DNA of 64,000 nt, taken from the NCBI RefSeq assembly GCF_025917005.1, contig NZ_CP078091.1:3038001-3102000 (forward strand), in the 5' to 3' direction. This DNA comes from Porphyrobacter sp. ULC335 (lineage in GTDB: Bacteria > Pseudomonadota > Alphaproteobacteria > Sphingomonadales > Sphingomonadaceae). Under the pieces are notes generated by a model, which was given only the letters and a program-made list of their open reading frames with translations, was not told the DNA's origin and did no database searches. Positions 62,071 through 64,000 of this stretch are shown here, piece after piece. The position numbers were made by a program, and so were the translations under genes. Numbering within the stretch: the stretch's first letter is position 1; each line of letters starts with the position of its first letter.

Positions 62071-63156
62071 CTAGAGCTTTCCGTCGGCGGCGAGTTGCAT
62101 GAAGGTCGGATCGAAGCGCAGCGTGATCGCCGCCTTGTCGCCGAGCGTCCCGCCGCCCGGGAACTCCATCCCCACCGCATCGGCCGAGCGCGCGCCCTGC
62201 CCGAACAGGCCCTGGGCAAAGCTGAAATCGCGCACGCGGGTCATGGTGGTGACAAGATCGGGCGAGCCCATCGCCGCCACCGCCGCCTCGGGATCAGTAT
62301 AGAGGAAGGTGGTCGCCAGCTGCCCTTCGAACTCGGCAGGCGTGGTGCCGGCCAGCTTGGCCATTGCCGCGCGCGCTGCCGCGCCTTCGGCGTCCTGCTT
62401 CGCCATCAGCGCCATCGTTTCGAACCAGATGCCCGCCAGCGCCTTGCCGAGGTTGGGGTTGGCTTTCAGCGTCGCGGTATCGACCACCATCAGGTCGAGG
62501 ATTTCGCCCGGGATATCGGCCGAGGTGAACACGGCCTTTGCCCCTGCCACGCCCTTCATCGTCGTGACCTGCGGGTTCCACGCAACCGCAGCGGTGACAT
62601 CGGGCGAAGCGAAGGCGGCGGCGATATCGGCGTCGGAGGTGTTGACCGTCTTCACGTCGGTCAGCTTCATCCCCGAAGTCTCCAGCGCGCGGGCGAGGAG
62701 GTAGTGGGAGACCGAAAGCTCGGCGAGGTACACCTGGCGGCCCTTGATCCCCGCCACCCCGTCCGCACCCTTCAGCAGCACCGCATCATTGCCGTTGGAA
62801 TAATCGCCGAGGATGATCGCACTGGTATCCTTGCCGCCCGCTGCCGGAATGGTCAGCGCATCCATGTTGGCGACCGTCACGCCGTCCAGCTTGCCTGCGG
62901 TGTATTGGTTCACGCTTTCGATGTAGTCGTTGACCTGCACGAACTTGATCGTGATGCCGTACTTGTCGCCCCACTTCTTCACGATCCCGACCTGTTCGGC
63001 ATAGGGCCAGGGCATCCACCCGGCGTAGATCGACCAGCCGACATTGAATTCGGTGCGGGGCGCGGCAGCTTCTTCCTCGCCCCCCGAACAGGCGGCCAAG
63101 GCAAGCGCGCAGGCGATGAGAAGGAAACGGGCTGCGCGTCGGGCCAATTGGAGCAT
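62071..63156 (-). CDS. ABC transporter substrate-binding lipoprotein (urea/guanidine carboxylase-associated)
   Basis: A 361-residue periplasmic binding protein of the TauA/NMT1-like fold. The chosen start MLQLARRAARFLLIACALAL opens a lipoprotein signal with lipobox LAAC (Cys23) and has AGGGGA upstream; the longer frame upstream adds a useless leader. Motifs: EFNVGWSIYAGWMPWPYAEQ, VQVNDYIESVNQYTAGKLDG, VTVANMDALTIPAAGGKDTS. Members of this family sit next to urea/guanidine carboxylase genes and are expected to bind the imported nitrogen source. First gene of the ten-gene run; an operator-like dyad lies 65-90 bases upstream. Confidence 0.92.
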   Translation of the reverse strand: MLQLARRAARFLLIACALALAACSGGEEEAAAPRTEFNVGWSIYAGWMPWPYAEQVGIVKKWGDKYGITIKFVQVNDYIESVNQYTAGKLDGVTVANMDALTIPAAGGKDTSAIILGDYSNGNDAVLLKGADGVAGIKGRQVYLAELSVSHYLLARALETSGMKLTDVKTVNTSDADIAAAFASPDVTAAVAWNPQVTTMKGVAGAKAVFTSADIPGEILDLMVVDTATLKANPNLGKALAGIWFETMALMAKQDAEGAAARAAMAKLAGTTPAEFEGQLATTFLYTDPEAAVAAMGSPDLVTTMTRVRDFSFAQGLFGQGARSADAVGMEFPGGGTLGDKAAITLRFDPTFMQLAADGKL

Positions 63157-63220
63157 TGATTCGTCCCCTATGTTGCGCTTGCGAACATCCGCGCCTTTGG
63201 GGCGTTTGTCCACCACGAAT

Positions 63221-63246
63221 TATTACGATTGATTGGAAACGTAATA
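63221..63246. promoter_or_regulatory. Operator-like dyad in front of the transporter operon
   Basis: TATTA (63221-63225), 16 bases, TAATA (63242-63246); the inner CG pairs extend the symmetry to TATTACG-N12-CGTAATA. Same half-site and spacing as the dyad at 60472-60501. It lies between the divergent binding-protein and beta-propeller genes; on the minus strand TATATT within it could be the -10 box of the operon promoter, so binding would block transcription. Confidence 0.7.
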
Positions 63247-63331
63247 TAGGAGACATTGGCTCCACGATGGCAGGAAATGCGCCCGCCGGGTGCGCCCTCT
63301 CCCTCCCCTGCCGCGCATGGAGGCACATGCC

Positions 63332-64000
63332 ATGATCCGCAAAACCGTTGCCCTTCCGCTTGCCGCAATTACCGCCGCCGCACTGGCCACTGCATCCTGC
63401 GAGGAAGCTCCGCCGCCCGCCGATGCCGTCGGCCCCGCGCCCGATCTGGTCGAAAACGCGCTGAAGGTGCCCGGCTTTGCCGATTTCCTTGCGGTCGATG
63501 GCGACGCGGTGTGGGTCACCAATGACGGGCGGGTCGAAAAGTGGTCGCCAACCGGAAAGCTTGCCAGCACCGAAGTCCCCCGCCCCTGCGGCACCATGGC
63601 GATTGCAGCGGGATCGCTGTGGGTCGCCAATTGCGACGGGGCCGAGGTGTGGCGCATCAACCTTGCCACCGCCGCGGTCGAGGCGAAAATCGCCACCGGC
63701 CTCGCCAATCCCAAGGGTGAGACCAACGTGGTCGCAGGCGCAGGCGCCGTCTGGGTGCCGAGCGACGCGGCGGGCAAGGTCGCGCGGATCGATCCCGCCA
63801 CCAACGCCGTCGTCGCCACCGTCAGCGTGACGGCAGAGACATGGTACCTCGCCTACGGATTCGATGCCGTCTGGGCGGTGAGCAGCGAGGGCAAAACGCT
63901 CGAACGGATCGACCCCGCCACCAATGCCGTCACCGGCAAGGTAACGCTCGGCGACACGCCCGGCTTCCTTGCGGCGGGTGAAGGCGCGGTATGGGTTCAG
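63332..64000 (+). CDS. Exported beta-propeller (YncE/YVTN-like) protein, 3' end outside window
   Basis: 223 codons are visible from ATG to the window edge with no stop. An N-terminal signal (MIRKTVALPLAAITAAALAT) ends at a Cys with a marginal lipobox (TASC). The rest is a series of about 40-residue repeats with the pattern DGDAVWVTNDGRVEKW, AAGSLWVANCDGAEVWRINL, GAGAVWVPSDAAGKVARIDP, FDAVWAVSSEGKTLERIDPA, a YVTN/YncE-type beta propeller. Divergent from the transporter operon with the operator-like dyad in between; role unknown. Confidence 0.85.
   Translation, partial: MIRKTVALPLAAITAAALATASCEEAPPPADAVGPAPDLVENALKVPGFADFLAVDGDAVWVTNDGRVEKWSPTGKLASTEVPRPCGTMAIAAGSLWVANCDGAEVWRINLATAAVEAKIATGLANPKGETNVVAGAGAVWVPSDAAGKVARIDPATNAVVATVSVTAETWYLAYGFDAVWAVSSEGKTLERIDPATNAVTGKVTLGDTPGFLAAGEGAVWVQ

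Noticed and set aside
63157..63331. Guanidine-I (ykkC) riboswitch upstream of the transporter operon
   Set aside because: I searched the minus-strand leader for the conserved CUAGGGUUCCG-type core and the second conserved arm and found neither; only the dyad is present.

Overview
The window is a GC-rich, densely coded bacterial chromosome segment of about 60 protein genes. I see no rRNA, tRNA, CRISPR array, phage or insertion sequence. The gene set points to an alphaproteobacterium of the Sphingomonadales, probably Erythrobacteraceae: a large TonB-dependent receptor, a hemC-hemD-Mic60-like cluster, the Anbu proteasome-homologue cluster, and DUF3617 and DUF4253 proteins. The taxonomic placement is inference from gene content and style.

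Layout, 1-13 kb: two TPM-domain proteins (the first cut by the window edge), a NUDIX hydrolase and an SDR. A minus-strand unit follows with two paralogous 37-residue membrane proteins and a PspC protein behind a sigma-54-like promoter. Then come recF and a GDSL esterase lipoprotein (tesA-like) divergent from a YbbA/YbbP-type ABC transporter, two membrane proteins, and a TonB receptor with a strong terminator. 13-25 kb: typA, a DUF4253 protein, putP, a VOC protein, an extensin-like lipoprotein, an atypical LuxR-type regulator, the four-gene Anbu cluster (ATP-grasp, alpha-E, transglutaminase, Anbu peptidase), an alpha/beta hydrolase and a DUF3617 lipoprotein. 25-42 kb: uvrB, an S10 peptidase with a small lipoprotein, a DsbD-type reductase, a UbiH-family hydroxylase, a Mic60-like protein with hemD and hemC, then tsaD-gpsA-flippase, a HhH membrane protein, a single-domain response regulator and the tyrosine-catabolic pair maiA/fumarylacetoacetase. 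42-50 kb: a parS-like site, an aldehyde dehydrogenase, an FMN alpha-hydroxyacid oxidase, a CIO-type cytochrome bd operon with its DUF2474 small subunit and a DCC protein, and a sterol-desaturase-family enzyme.

50.7-63.2 kb is the most coherent accessory system. It is one minus-strand run of ten genes: an ABC transporter (binding lipoprotein, permease, ATPase), a NikR-like ribbon-helix-helix regulator, two DUF1989 proteins, a urea/guanidine carboxylase, allophanate hydrolase, a soluble hybrid histidine kinase and a LuxR response regulator. By analogy with published work on DUF1989 pairs (carboxyguanidine deiminases), it probably takes up guanidine and degrades it to ammonia and CO2. The regulator has lost three of the four nickel ligands of NikR. 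I find two matching dyads (TATTA-N16-TAATA), one in front of the transporter and one in front of the regulator, with exactly the 16-nt spacing of NikR operators.

Other signals that ordinary annotation would miss are an 11-bp tandem repeat at two distant loci, in opposite orientation and each overlapping a stop codon; a one-base-off parS palindrome at 42.67 kb; a G8 homopolymer that appears to shift the reading frame at the end of the first TPM gene; a 25-bp direct repeat inside the cyd operon; and twin 37-residue proteins downstream of a GG-N10-GC promoter.
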